Shown: piece after piece, positions 12,682-25,200 of the stretch
How the letters are laid out: each line of letters starts with the position of its first letter
How positions within the stretch are numbered: the stretch's first letter is position 1
Assembly (NCBI GenBank): GCA_021292105.1
Contig: CM037861.1
Span: forward strand, 26,033,110 to 26,097,109
DNA: 64,000 nt
Direction: 5' to 3'
DNA from: Anadara kagoshimensis
Lineage: Eukaryota > Mollusca > Bivalvia > Arcoida > Arcidae
Notes under the pieces: generated by a model
The model's input: only the letters and a program-made list of their open reading frames with translations
Told to the model about the DNA's origin: nothing
Databases searched by the model: none
Program-made: the position numbers and the translations under genes

Positions 12682-12957
12682 AAATGGTGATGTTTACAGT
12701 ATAACTGATGCCCTAGACAACATTTTGCATTATATTTGCAAAATGAACTTTCCTTCACCAGATTAATGGTATTCAACATTGTGATATACCACTAGTGACT
12801 ATACAGAATTATTCTATGATAATCAAGGATACAAATAAATGTAGCAATTTTCAGTTACAACTGGGCTCAAAGAAGTGAAAAATATAATCAATTAGATTTT
12901 CTGTAAAATTTACAAAAGAAGTTGTCACAAACTCTGTGCCATGACAGTAATTGACAT

Positions 12958-13140
12958 ATCAACGGCAATGCCTATCATGTTTCGACACTGGTCGCCATCA
13001 CAGTACCAAAGCAGCGTCACGGCAACTGATGACGTATTAGTGTCAGTGAGGTAATTAAATGGCACAATTCAGACCAAGGGTGTAATTTAAGCATACCAGG
13101 CCTTTGTCAGAACATTGTGGGCATGGCCGGCGATCCGCCA
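12958..13140 (-). repeat. Dispersed repeat shared with 20935-21140
   Basis: Similar sequence appears in inverted orientation at 20935-21140: matching blocks around CGACACTGG.CGCCATCACA, ACCAAAG.AG and GTCACGGCAAC. Both copies contain CGGCGATC near the end. Class unknown. Confidence 0.6.
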
Positions 13141-13589
13141 ATTCAGAGACGTATATTATCATCCAGTATCTATCACGTTAAAAAGACCTACTGATATTTT
13201 AACATTTTTCACAAATTTAGTTTCAATTTGATTTTAAGTAAATATTGCACAAAAAAGTAGTTAATTTGTACATCTTGGCATATATATACATATTTATCTA
13301 TCTTACCCAGTTTTCTCATAAAAATATTATACTTTGTACAATGTCACTATTTCTAAATGTATATAAATTTTATTTTTACAAAATATTACCAACACTGGGA
13401 AAATATCAACATTATCCTATCAAAATGGATGGAACAATACAATGTACTGGCAAATTACATACATCATTAACATGTACATTGTACATGTGTAATTACTGGT
13501 ACACACATGTACAATACATAACGCTGACACTAGTACTATTGTTCGTAACTTCACTAAAGTTTACTAGGGTAATTAACATTAATCCACAG

Positions 13590-13794
13590 CAGTACAGACC
13601 TGTCAAAAGTTTAACACGAAGCCAAAGCTCGGCTGCTGAATGGATGAAATATGAATACCTAATGGCTGAAAAGCTGCTACTGAAGGTTGATAGCAGGTTC
13701 TAAAATATTGCTAACAAGGGGGCAGTAAGAGCTGTCTACTCAGTGCTAATTTGTTATCTTTGTGTTAAACTTTTGACAGTCCTGTGCTATGTAC
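13590..13794. mobile_element. MITE family M5 (CAGTACAG.CCTGTC termini)
   Basis: The left end CAGTACAGACCTGTCAAAAG and a right end reading TTTTGACAGTCCTGTGCT on the plus strand are imperfect inverted repeats. The same left end starts the element at 42866. This copy holds one version of the GCTGCTGA..ATGA motif that is expanded into a minisatellite in the other copy. Confidence 0.65.
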
Positions 13795-13943
13795 TCCATG
13801 TTGCATACCATGGTAATTAACTAATTAATTGATTATTTTTTGTTTTAAATAAAACCTATTAAAATATGTTCAACCAGTAATGATCTTGTATGAATTTTTA
13901 AGCTTTTCAAACAGTTCTGTATTTTAAATCAGACACAATATAT

Positions 13944-14174
13944 AGTGTGTCAAGTTTGACCTGGTCATTTGACCTTTAATTTGAATATTAGATTGGGTCA
14001 ATAGACTATGTAATTTAGGTAAGACACCATGTTTCATTACCATAAACACCCATTATCCAATATTATTATAATCTATCCTCATTTATCAACTTTTTATAGC
14101 CCCTAAATACACAATGGGTATGTATTTCAATATTAAAACTAAAGGTCAGATGACCAGGTCTAACTTGAAACACT
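13944..14174. mobile_element. MITE family M3 (AGTGTGTCAAGTTTGACC termini)
   Basis: The left end AGTGTGTCAAGTTTGACCTG is matched at the right by GACCAGGTCTAACTTGAAAC-ACT in inverted orientation. A second copy at 24027-24238 shares the ends and the internal ATGTAATTTAGG and ATAATCTATCC / GGATAGATTAT strings in the opposite orientation. Confidence 0.7.
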
Positions 14175-14790
14175 ATCATGAAAATGTAGCTCACCTGTAT
14201 TATCTGGCCATAAACACAAAACAATCATAAAAAGAAATTACCAAAAAAAATTCCAATATTGCAGGATGTTGCTCATGCTAGAGATATGATACAAGCATTA
14301 CTGCAATTTTTAGCAGTTGAACAAATAATTGTGTCTTACATGCACCCAGCATTAATGATATTTGATGTTTATGGTTTACTACATACAGATGAATTCTGAG
14401 TTACATAAACTCTTAAACAATTATTTCTGTGATTTCGAGTTAAAATATTCAGTTGGAATCTACATCAGTCCCTCGTGGCAGGAATTGCGTCAAAATGGGA
14501 ACCACCTGGTCATCCATATTGGGTAGTACAAATGTCCGCTATATCCAAAATATGAAAAAAGACTAATATTATAAACTAATTTACCTAGTATCATTATCAT
14601 TACTTCTCTAAAGTATTTAGTTATGAAATATAATGCTGTTGGTATTTTGAGCAAGAACATTATGGTGGCAAGTAATAAAAGATATTCCACAGTCTATTTC
14701 TAAAGATAATGCAGAATGTTAAACTTTGTTTAAGAAAAACACTAAAGTAATAATTAGTTAGATATCTACCTACCAAATTTTTTCCATTTT

Positions 14791-15044
14791 TATACCCCCA
14801 CGTTAAAAAGTATAGTGATAGGGGTGTCCGTCTGTCCTTCCGTTACACCTTAGGGTACCTATCTCTTATCCGCAACTCCTCCTAAACCCTTCAATGGATT
14901 TTCATGAAACTTTCACACAATCTTTGCAATATAATGTAGATGTGCACCTCCTATTTAAAAAATTGATCCGATGGATTTTTTTATGGGGGGGGGGGGGAAA
15001 GCGGGGGGTATTTTTTGTGAGCTTGTGGCTCACAGTTTTTCTAG
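14791..15044 (+). mobile_element. Short Helitron-like element ending in hairpin plus CTAG
   Basis: It starts TATACCCCCACG and ends with the hairpin TGTGAGC-TTGTG-GCTCACA (15016-15034), then GTTTTT and CTAG (15041-15044) followed by T. This is the Helitron 3' layout. It contains GTCCGTCTGTCCTTCCGT and a 13-G run near 14984. A 5' fragment with a similar start and GTCTGTCTGTC..CCGTCCGTCC occurs near 58087. Confidence 0.6.
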
Positions 15045-15154
15045 TTTATACTGTGTAAATGGAACACTATTATAACAGTATTAGGTATCTAAATTATAAA
15101 CTGCCAGCACACATCTACACACTTGAGGACCTAGACATAATTTACATAATTATG

Positions 15155-15385
15155 TAAGTGACCTTGACATGCAGCTTCAGTGACCTTGACATACAGCTTG
15201 AGTAACCTTGACATACATCTACATATTTGAGTGATCTTGAATGATACACATCAAAATTTTTGAGTGACCTTGATAATATCAAATTTTTAGTAACCTTGAC
15301 ACACATCAAAATTGACCTTGAAACTCAAAACTTTTGAGTAACCTTGATACAAATCAAAATATTTGAGTGACCTTGACATATGACT
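15155..15385 (+). repeat. Irregular repeat of GTGACCTTGACA units
   Basis: About nine copies of a TGACCTTGA or TAACCTTGA core recur every 20-45 bp with CATACATC/ACACATCAAAAT linkers. The core resembles that of the satellite at 6-9.6 kb, but the arrangement differs. Confidence 0.65.
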
Positions 15386-15641
15386 GCTTGATCCAAAGTC
15401 TGTTGTTGTGTGTAATGATGTTGACAACTCCTGTTTGAGCAGATGATGATGGTAAGATTAAATATGTCTTCCAAATATGAAAATATATTTCTTTTTAAGC
15501 TTAAGCATTATTTTAGTGTATTTTCTACTTAATGTCTATTAAGAGGTAAAAAACTTAGCCCCAAGTTACCAGTTATATAAAAATATAAATATCCACAATT
15601 TAAAATCCATATACTGAATGATGCTTATGTTTTGCTGTAGT

Positions 15642-15647
15642 TTTATT
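15642..15647 (-). terminator. TEX2: Candidate TEX2 poly(A) signal
   Basis: TTTATT on the plus strand reads AATAAA on the minus strand, about 625 nt downstream of the TEX2 stop codon. No closer hexamer was noticed. Position alone supports it. Confidence 0.3.
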
Positions 15648-16271
15648 TTTACTATAAATGCAGTCATGAGTATTCCCACAAAAATACAGCATTTTGAGGC
15701 ATTCCGTAAACATATCCGGTTCTCATGCACTTCCTTCCCTTAAATAAGACTACAGAAATTTGACATCCCAGAGAACATGGGCATTGTCAAACCACAAAAA
15801 TTGACACAGCAAGAATAAAGCAATATACAGTACTTATGCTAGGAGATATCAATGGTTTCGGTAGCTATATAGAAAGATGCTTTTAATGTTAATTTCATCT
15901 TACAAATCGTTCAGGCTGAAATTGACTATAAACATGCTTAGTCAGAGTCTTATATCGTTCAACAGTTATACCAATAAAACATTTCTGCTTGGTTAAAATA
16001 ATATTCTCAATTTTACAAATTATCACAATTTTGTTACATAATTAACACCCGCATAAAATTACTCTACAATTAACATAACATTAACATATCATTAACATAA
16101 ATTAACACATCATTATCATATAATTAACATATTGTCATGGAAGCTGTTAGTAACAAAAACAGGAAGCAATGCATGGGAAGGCAAAGATCTTCAACACAAT
16201 CTGATGGAAGCAAAGGCAGGATTTCCCTAAACTTCTCCACCAGACTGGGATCTTGGAAAGGTGGGAATTTC

Positions 16272-19200
16272 CTACACCTCTGAACCAGATTGGGATCGTG
16301 GAATGGTTGGAAGAGCAGCACTAAGATAGTCAGGCATTAATATAGGAACAACGAGGTCATCCATGTTTGGCATCACAAGGACCCTCTGTAAGAAGATAAG
16401 ATAACATATCAGTCATGCTGTATTTAAATATACTAAAACTACAGAGGTAAAAAAATATTCAATGTGTACATACATGTATTCAAGTTTGTGTGATTTGTTG
16501 AGGTTAATGATTCATGCTCGGGAAAGTGTTCTTAAATCCAAATGACAAACTTTTTACTATTTTTACTACTTACCGTAAATCAAATGTTTATGTTCCACTA
16601 TGACAATCCCTAGTGGTAGCAGTAGAGTATAACTGCAGCATTACTCACCTTGACATCTAATCCATTAACCTTATAATGATTGTTGATAATCAATCTTATA
16701 TTCTGATATAAGCTCTTCTGTAGATCATTCATACAAAATGGCACACTTTTTACTTATTATGTGTCACGGACATGTACATACACTTGTGTATATTTGACTG
16801 GCGAATAAAATATATTTACATCTAAATCAATGGTATAACAATGTCTAACAATGGTACATCTCACTCAGTTTGAAGATTTTTTTTAGTTAAGATGGTCAAG
16901 TACGGTACACCAATTTTTCATCCTAATTATTTTCAAGACTATTAATAAGTTCAAGTTAGTCTTATTAATAGTTTCAAGACTATTAATAAGACTATTAAGT
17001 TCAATAGACAAGCAATCAAGCAATGTTTCAAATATTTCGCAGAACTTTTGATGGTATATCATAGTTAATGCATGCATAACGTCACAGAAGCATGCATACA
17101 TGTCTCAAGTTAGCTAGAATAATATACAAGGCATAAAACTAAAGCAAGTATGGGACAAAAATATCAAGTAATTACATAAATGTTATACAGGCAAACCTGT
17201 CCATAAAGATCAGCCAGGGGAAGTTGTAAAAGTTGTCTTTATCGACAGATGGCCCTTATATACAGGTACAAATAATCTGAATAAAAAGAGATTAGGATAA
17301 AGTTTCACTGACCTTTAAAAGCAGGTGGTCCTTATACAGAGGTAGCCTTTAAGGCAGGTTAAACTGTATTTGCAAATATAAATTTAATACAAACCTGAAA
17401 CTCGACGGATAATTTTTTCTCTATCCATTCTGTAATATGGGTCACTGTGACCTGTCTAGCACCAACTTTAGGTTTAGCAACAAGAGTTAATTTTGGATTA
17501 TTTCTGAATCCATACCTGTGGAGAAATACCAGAATAAGTTGTATAATATACAGTTAACTGTAAAATAACAAGTTTGAATAATACCTTTTAATTATATGTC
17601 TATCCAGAACCCAATAAAGAAATTAACATAACTATTGATGCTGCTGACCATACCAATTTATGAAGTCAAGCTGAGTAATGGAGTTTAATGTCAAAAATAT
17701 TTCACTTATATCAAAACATCGCCAGTTATAGAAGGTGCAGAAATTTTGCCTGTGCATTGCGCTGATGGCATTATACAGCAGAGTTCTTTATCATGCCACA
17801 CCTACCATGACACCGGACCTAGTTTATTTTAAGTTCCCATCTGAAAGAACCGTGATTTTGTTTTCATTTTGCAATGCTGGGTGCTTGGCGAAAAAACAGT
17901 CACTACCCACCCCACTTTCAGTCTTGGGTCAGACCTGGTCGGGGTTTGTACCCTCAACCTTCCACATACGGAGCGAGTAGTCTACCAACTGAGTACCGCA
18001 TTGTCAAATATCAATATATGGGACAGTAACGCAAATATCAGGCAGATTAACACCAATAGGACAGTAACACCTTGTCTCCACTTCTTCACCATTACAAGAC
18101 AACACAAGCAAGTTCAGGTCACTTTTTTAGCTCGGAGGTACTCCTGTTTCATTGACTTTTCTAGAGATGAAAGTGAAATGATCAAGAATGCAACATAAAA
18201 CACTAATTCAACATACTAGTATTTCAGTGGCATCTTGCTTAAAGTAAGTAAAAATTTTTCATGAACTGTAATTAAGAGTCAGGGGTTTAAATTTCCCAGG
18301 TCCTAGGTCTGGGACCTATTGATTTTATGTTGGGATCTTTGACATTTAAACTGTAAAAGTCTGTTGGACCAGTCAATTTTTACCAGGACAATAATTATTT
18401 TTCGATATGCATTGCACATGGATCTTTCATAATGATGATATTGGACTTTAAAATCTTTCTGCCAAAAATAAAGACAAAAGGTCCTTGTCCTTCCATTACA
18501 CAACACAATTTTGAACACCTGAAGAAACTGGCAAAGTTGAGAAATATTACAAATCTGTGTGCAACATGTATCATTAAAACTGATTTAAGAGAATAAATAT
18601 TAAATGTTAGTAAAGTCACTATTTACCAGAATCTGTCAGACGGAGGGGGTGGAATATTAATGGCTAATGTTCCAGACAGATATCTCAGTTCTACTGCTAG
18701 CACCAATGGAGTATTAGATACTTCTTCCATCGCTTTCTTGATGTACTTCATTTCTGTAGCACTTTTGAAATATTTGGACTGTGTTACTTTGTCTAAGAAA
18801 TTGAGTATTTTCTTGCTTGCTCTGCCTCCTGATGCCCTGTAACACACAAAAAATCATACCTTTAAGTTATATGAAATTCAAAATAGTAAACGCTAAAAAC
18901 CAAAAAGAATAGTTTCAACTACATTAAAGAGTTAAGTTGAGTAATAGGGTTTAACGTCCCAGTCAAGAATATTTCACTTATATTAAGATGTTGCTAGCTA
19001 TAGACCAAAGTGCATAAATTTTCAAGTGCTCTGCACTGATGGCAATAAATAGCAGTGTTAAGCCTACCATGACATGGGACCTCGTTTATTTTAAGTTTTC
19101 ATACAAAAGAACCCCAACTTAATTTCATAATGCTGAGTGCTTGGCAAAAAAATACATGTCACTTTAAAGTATTGGTTCAAACTTTGCCGGGGTTCGAACC

Positions 19201-22200
19201 CACGACCTCCCATTTACGAAACGAGCACTCTGCCAACTGAGCTACCACAGTGGTTAGCTACATTAAAGACAATACTCAGTCCTAAAAAACAATAGGGCTG
19301 GCACAAGTAGAAAAAATTATACCCGGGTACCCGATGTCTTGTACCCGACCCGTAACCGAGTACCCGTGATTCAAACATATGACCACCTGACTACATGTTT
19401 TATCAACATTGACGTGTATCTGTTTTATTTATAACCATGGCTGAGCGGTACATATCCTCTCGCACATGCGTGAATTCATCCGGGTCACCTTTGGTTTTAC
19501 TTACCGTAGTACTGCTGACGATTTGAATTCTAGTAAATTGTTATAAGTTCAACTTATAACTTGTTAGTAAAAAGGTTTAAAAACTAAAATGGTTTATGGT
19601 AAAACTTTTTTCATGTATTCAACACATTTAAATGATTTTTAGATTATTTACATCAATATAATTATCACTGTGCAAGAGTGGCAACATTCCAAGTATCTTG
19701 GTCAACATATTATCTATGGTAAATGCCAAGAGTATTCCGATAATTTGACAGACATCGTCAATGACTGTTCACAAATTGATACATTGTTGTAAAATATTCT
19801 TTTATAAGACTAATACTTAATGAAACAAGTGTCAAAAATGACCTTGTTGCTTCTGAAAGAAATATTGATCACCTCTGATGAAAACAACGACACAAATATT
19901 TGTAAATTCTTTTATTTATTACACATTTGATATAATTTATGTCCCCTGTTCGGGTATAGGGTTGAAATGTTCAAGAGAATAATATTGTACATAATTATTG
20001 TTTGTTCTGATGCCTACCACTAATTTGTTTTAAATTGTAAAAATGGTTATTCTAAACATGTGGGTACTACTAGTATTTACAGGTTTAAGAAGGTTAATTA
20101 ACATGTTGAACATTAAAATATGTTCAGATTTCATACCGACTTATACATTAGACATTGTTATATTATAGGGTTATTGAACTGATATTTTGAAATATTGTCC
20201 CAAGTTGACTCACCATCTGCACGAGCTTGCGAGTGCAAATTTCGAGTCAACGAGGGACAATATTGCACAATACCAGTTCAATAACCCTTTTATTATACAG
20301 CAAAATAAATTTTGTTTACTCCGGTCAAGTATTTCATCTAAAATACCATTTTGTTGTACAAAACATAAATATTACACTAGTTCTTGTAAATAGATACAAG
20401 AACTAGTTCAATATGACAACAACACAGCGATGACGTCGACAACAATTGTATGACATCATAAACAACAGCGTCGTGTGACAAAGCATGCAGTATGAAAAAA
20501 TTGGTTAGGGAAACCTCGGACTGGAACATAGTTAGCGTGCAAATATCAATATTTATTGCACGCTAACACCTCAGGATTTATTGTATACTTTCTATGCCAG
20601 GTATATATTGCTATATAATAAAGATTGTTATGTATGGATATTATTACCCTTCTTCAGCACCAGTCGTAAGTGGATCAGATTTGACTGGCATTTAGATAAT
20701 ATATTGTTATATAAATTATTACATGTATATATAGATATTATTACCCTTCTTCAGCACCAGTTGTGGATGGATCTTCTTCTTCATCTGTAGATGATTCAGC
20801 ACTGTCTTCTTCATCAGAATGAGTTATGGCTGATCTGTAAATATCAAACAAAAAAGTAAGAGGATAATCTTATATCTTAGACTTGTATACAGTGGCAATA
20901 CAACAAGAAGAGGGTAAAATATTTATGTCATATCACCAGTAACACTTTTGTGTTGCCAAAATTTTGACCAATTGACAGATCGCCGGTCACGCCCGCAATG
21001 TTCCCACAAAGGATCGGCATGCTTGATTTACACGCAAAAAAGAATGACATCACTGACACTAGTACATCATTAGTTGCTGTGACACTACTTTGGTATTGTG
21101 ATGGCAGCCAGTGTCGGAACTTGAAAGGCATAGCTGGCTATACATCAGTTGGGGTTGGGTCTAAATTATGTTGGTTAAGTACAGTTACCTCAAGAGTTTG
21201 TGTACAGTTTGGTAACGTCATGTTTGGTTACCTTGTTAATGAGTGATGTTTGGTTTCTATAGTTACCTTGGTAACGAGTTGTGATGTTGTTGTGCTGTTT
21301 TTGTGCTGTTTGGTTTCTATAGTTACCTTAGTAATGAGTTGTCACGTTGTTGTGCTGTTTTGTGATGTTTGGTTTCTATTGTTACCTTGGTAATGAGTTG
21401 TCATGTTGTTGTGCTGTTTGGTTTCTATAGTTACCTTGGTAATGAGTTGTGATGTTGTTGTGCTGTTTTGTGATGTTTGGTTTCTATAGTTATCTTAGTA
21501 ATGACTTGTGATGTTGTTGTGCTGTTTTGTGATGTTTGGTTTCTATAGTTATCTTAGTAATGACTTGTGATGTTGTTGTGCTGTTTTGTGATGTTTGGTT
21601 TCTATAGTTACCTTAGTAATGAGTTATCATGTTGTTGTGCTGTTTTGTGATGTTTGGTTTCTATAGTTACCTTGGTAATGAGTTGTGATGTTGTTGTGCT
21701 ATTTTGTGATGTTTGGTTTCTATAGTTATCTTAGTAATGACTTGTGATGTTGTTGTGCTGTTTTGTGATGTTTGGTTTCTATAGTTACCTTAGTAATGAG
21801 TTATCATGTTGTTGTGCTGTTTTGTGATGTTTGGTTTCTATAGTTACCTTGGTAATGAGTTGTGATGTTGTTGTGCTATTTTGTGATGTTTGGTTTCTAT
21901 AGTTACCTTGGTAATGAGTTGTCATGTTGTTGTGCTGTTTTGTGATGTTTGGTTGCTGTTAACCTCATCAAGTTAACTTTAGTTTCTATAGTCATCTCGA
22001 ATCCACCTTCATAATTAACGTCCAAATCCACCCAGAATCCATCCTCGTCAATGTAAGGTTTATTAGCTCGTCGTATCACAGGCATTTCATTTCCTAGGTC
22101 AATATTTGTTATTTTTAATTCTTCTATAAAATAGGGTATCTGTAAATACATAAAAACGTTTCTTTTTTCATGATCAAGTCTCCTGTAATACATACATGTA

Positions 22201-25200
22201 ATAAGGGGTATCTAAAATACATGGTTAAACAAGAAAAGAAGTATGACCCTGCAGCTTAGAATTATGTGGAAGATTGATTGTTAGTAGAAAAGAAGCAGGT
22301 TAGCTCTGCCATTCACCAATTTAGCCAATTGCAAAGGCCTAAAACTATAGACATTTGCTAATATTTTTGCTCCAAAAATTTTATCAATTTCAATAATAGA
22401 CAAACTAAGATCATCATTTTTTTCAAATATATATAATGTACAAGTATGAAAAAGTAAAACAAGTGTTACAGATGTTACAGACTGTTAGTCAAGAACAATC
22501 TTTATAGCATTTTGAGGCATTTTGTCACTTTCAGTTTCATAGTTTTTCTGGCTCTTTAACATATAAATTGGCTCATGAATTTAACTAGAACTGTCTTTTG
22601 AGAGCCAAATACCCCCCCCTAAACTTTGTTTGTGGGGATATAAACATTGGCTAATTTTTTGGTTCAAATTTTTTGAAAGCCAGAGCTAACCCTAAAGAAG
22701 GTAGAAAGTAGAGAATGTGTCTGTTAGACACAAATGATGCCCCCACCTGATCATCTAAATTAAGTTTTTTGTGGGGTTTGTCACAGGGGCATAAAAAATT
22801 TTCAGTATACAAATGTTTCAAGTAACATGTATCCAGTTTCATAATGATTGTTTTGTTGGACATAAAATAATAATGTATATTTATTATATATTTTCACATT
22901 TAACTACAGTTATTTTATATTTATGATGTCATTATAAGTGTATATATACAATAAAATGTATCTCAAGAATTTGCCTGAGGATATTAATATTGTTGCAAAC
23001 ACTTCTATCTATATCAATAACATCTATGTACATTATTTTATTGTAATAACAAGTTTATACATATACATGTATCTAAAATACTTACATGAATTTTAGCAAG
23101 CTTTTTCTGCAGTTTATCCATAATTTTATCTGCCCAGTATTTTTGATGAAGAAAGTCCCAACAACACCTTCCAATCAAAGCATTTAGCCACAAAAGCTGA
23201 AATTCACAGTCTATTGTATAGTGATGACCAATAGCATCTACACTGTCTATGTTTTTATTGCCATGAACTGGACTGGCCTGTGTCTGAAATTCTTTTGGCA
23301 TCAATCTTCCCATATACCTCCCAAATAATTCCATATCCTTTTCATTACCAAGACAGTAGTCTCCCTCATGAGTCGGTGATGAGGATGAAGTAGATGACGT
23401 AGAATCTGTTGATCCGTGTCGCTGATGTTTTAAATTCCCGTTACTACTACTTCTTTTATGGTGTTGACGTTTGGCATTTAAAGAACGTTGTATTTCTGCA
23501 AGATGATTTGGGAGGGGTTTTCCTCTGGACGCAGCATCAAATCTTTTATACCAATCTTCCTTCTCTCGACAAGTCCTTGCGAATAAATACAACACACCTG
23601 TATCACATTTTTGTTCAGTTATGATCTCAAATCCATCATCCGTATCTGGCGTTCTCTCTTTGTCTAAATCTTCTTTTTTCAAACTTGTATTAGCTAGAGC
23701 AATACATATGGGGTATTTTTTACTCCAGATTCTTTTCTTAACAAGACCTGGAGGGAGAAGAAAGACTCTACTGTCTTTTAGATCATAATGTCTTTGATGA
23801 ATAAATTTTGGTGTCTGCATGGAAGGTTCGTCCCACATTGCTCTCTTTGCAATATTTGTCTTTGGTCTGCGTAAACGTAACATAGTGTCTTCAAGATGAA
23901 TATTTATGGAGTGTGTTTTGTTTATATGATAATTATCTGGATTATAATAAACTATTTCATTCATCCAGCCCTGAAATATAAGAAAACAAAATTATATATA
24001 CACCATTATTAATATTACAAATGTATAGTGTGTCAAGTTTGAGCTTAAATTTAAATATTCAAACAGACATATCCATTATGTAATTTAGGGGCTATATAAT
24101 GTTGATATAATAAGGATAGATTATGGTAAATACTGGGTACCAGGTATTTTTGGTAATAAAACATGCTGTCTTACCTAAATCATACAGCCCAATCAAATAT
24201 TCAAATAAAAGACCGCCAGGTCAAACTTGATGCACAATACAAGTGAATGTTTCTATGTAATCAAAATCAACATAACCACAATTGACTACTAATTTCTTTG
24301 AAATTTTTCATAATGGAATCTATATTAGCAAATTAAAAAAAATGTATACTGTACTCTAAAAAGGTCTAGATTTTCACAAATTTTGAAAACTGGCCACTTA
24401 TGAAGAGCTGCCAAATGACCCGCAACCTGCGGGTTCAACCCTCTTTTGAACATGAATTTCTGCTGACCGACTGACCCGCATTTGAGGATTTGCAATGTTC
24501 ATTCATTACCACTTAAATCCATCTGTAATCACAGGAAATTAGAGTGATTTACATGTTTGAACTAAGGGTGTGGTGGATTAAACTTGTGCAGGTGAAAAAT
24601 CAGTATGTGCATTCAATATACTGTATCCATTCAAATCACATGACAATGCACCATATTTGTTTTAGAATTTTCAATTCTTTTGGGAGGGATGCAACCAGGA
24701 ACCATCAGATTTGGACCACACTCTCAATTACACAAAATAGTGTTGGCAGCTCTGCTTATGCACTGGCATCTAGCAACTGCATGTGTTTGTTTTAATTACT
24801 GTGTGCAATTTTGTATTACCTGGTATTGTCTTTAGATATACAATATAGTAAAGCATTACAGAAAGTACCATATCCTTGTACTGATAAATAAAAGATAAAA
24901 TGCTGCTAATCAATGATAAACCATAACTGATCAGATATACAAAATTTAATATGAATTTGTAATAGATTCCCAAAACTACCATAAAGTATTTTGTCACCCT
25001 TCATAGAAATTTCCCGCATAGGCTAGCCATTGCTATGTTTCCACAAATTAAAAATAATTAGTAGCCAAATTTGTGAAAATATAGTCCTTTTTGAAGTATT
25101 TTTCCACAAATTTGCTAAAATAGGTTACTTTTTTAAAGAATTCCTCAGAAATTAATAGCCAATGGCTATTTTTTCTACCAGGAATGGAAACATAGCCATT

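Larger units (their letters stand above)
16272..22139 (-). other. TEX2: TEX2 SMP domain, acidic insert and C-terminus (exons 3-7)
   Basis: Exon 3 (22139-21964) encodes the SMP beta strands, including ITNIDLGNEMPVIRRA and DGFWVDLDVNYEGGF. Exon 4 (20834-20745) is only 90 nt and encodes a Ser/Asp/Glu-rich insert. Exon 5 (18836-18627) encodes VELRYLSGTLAINIPPPPSD, the second half of the lipid-binding fold. Exon 6 (17515-17395) ends HITEWIEKKLSVEFQ. Exon 7 (16385-16272) gives the terminal 37 residues and a TAG stop. An acidic loop inside the SMP domain is also present in vertebrate TEX2 as I recall it. Confidence 0.88.

Noticed and set aside
13245-13703. 152-codon open frame
   Set aside because: AT-rich, Tyr/Leu/Thr-rich translation that runs into the M5 MITE at 13590; no family similarity.
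19190-19254. Possible tRNA gene on the minus strand
   Set aside because: A and B boxes are good, but the acceptor stem does not close and an S1 SINE body follows directly.
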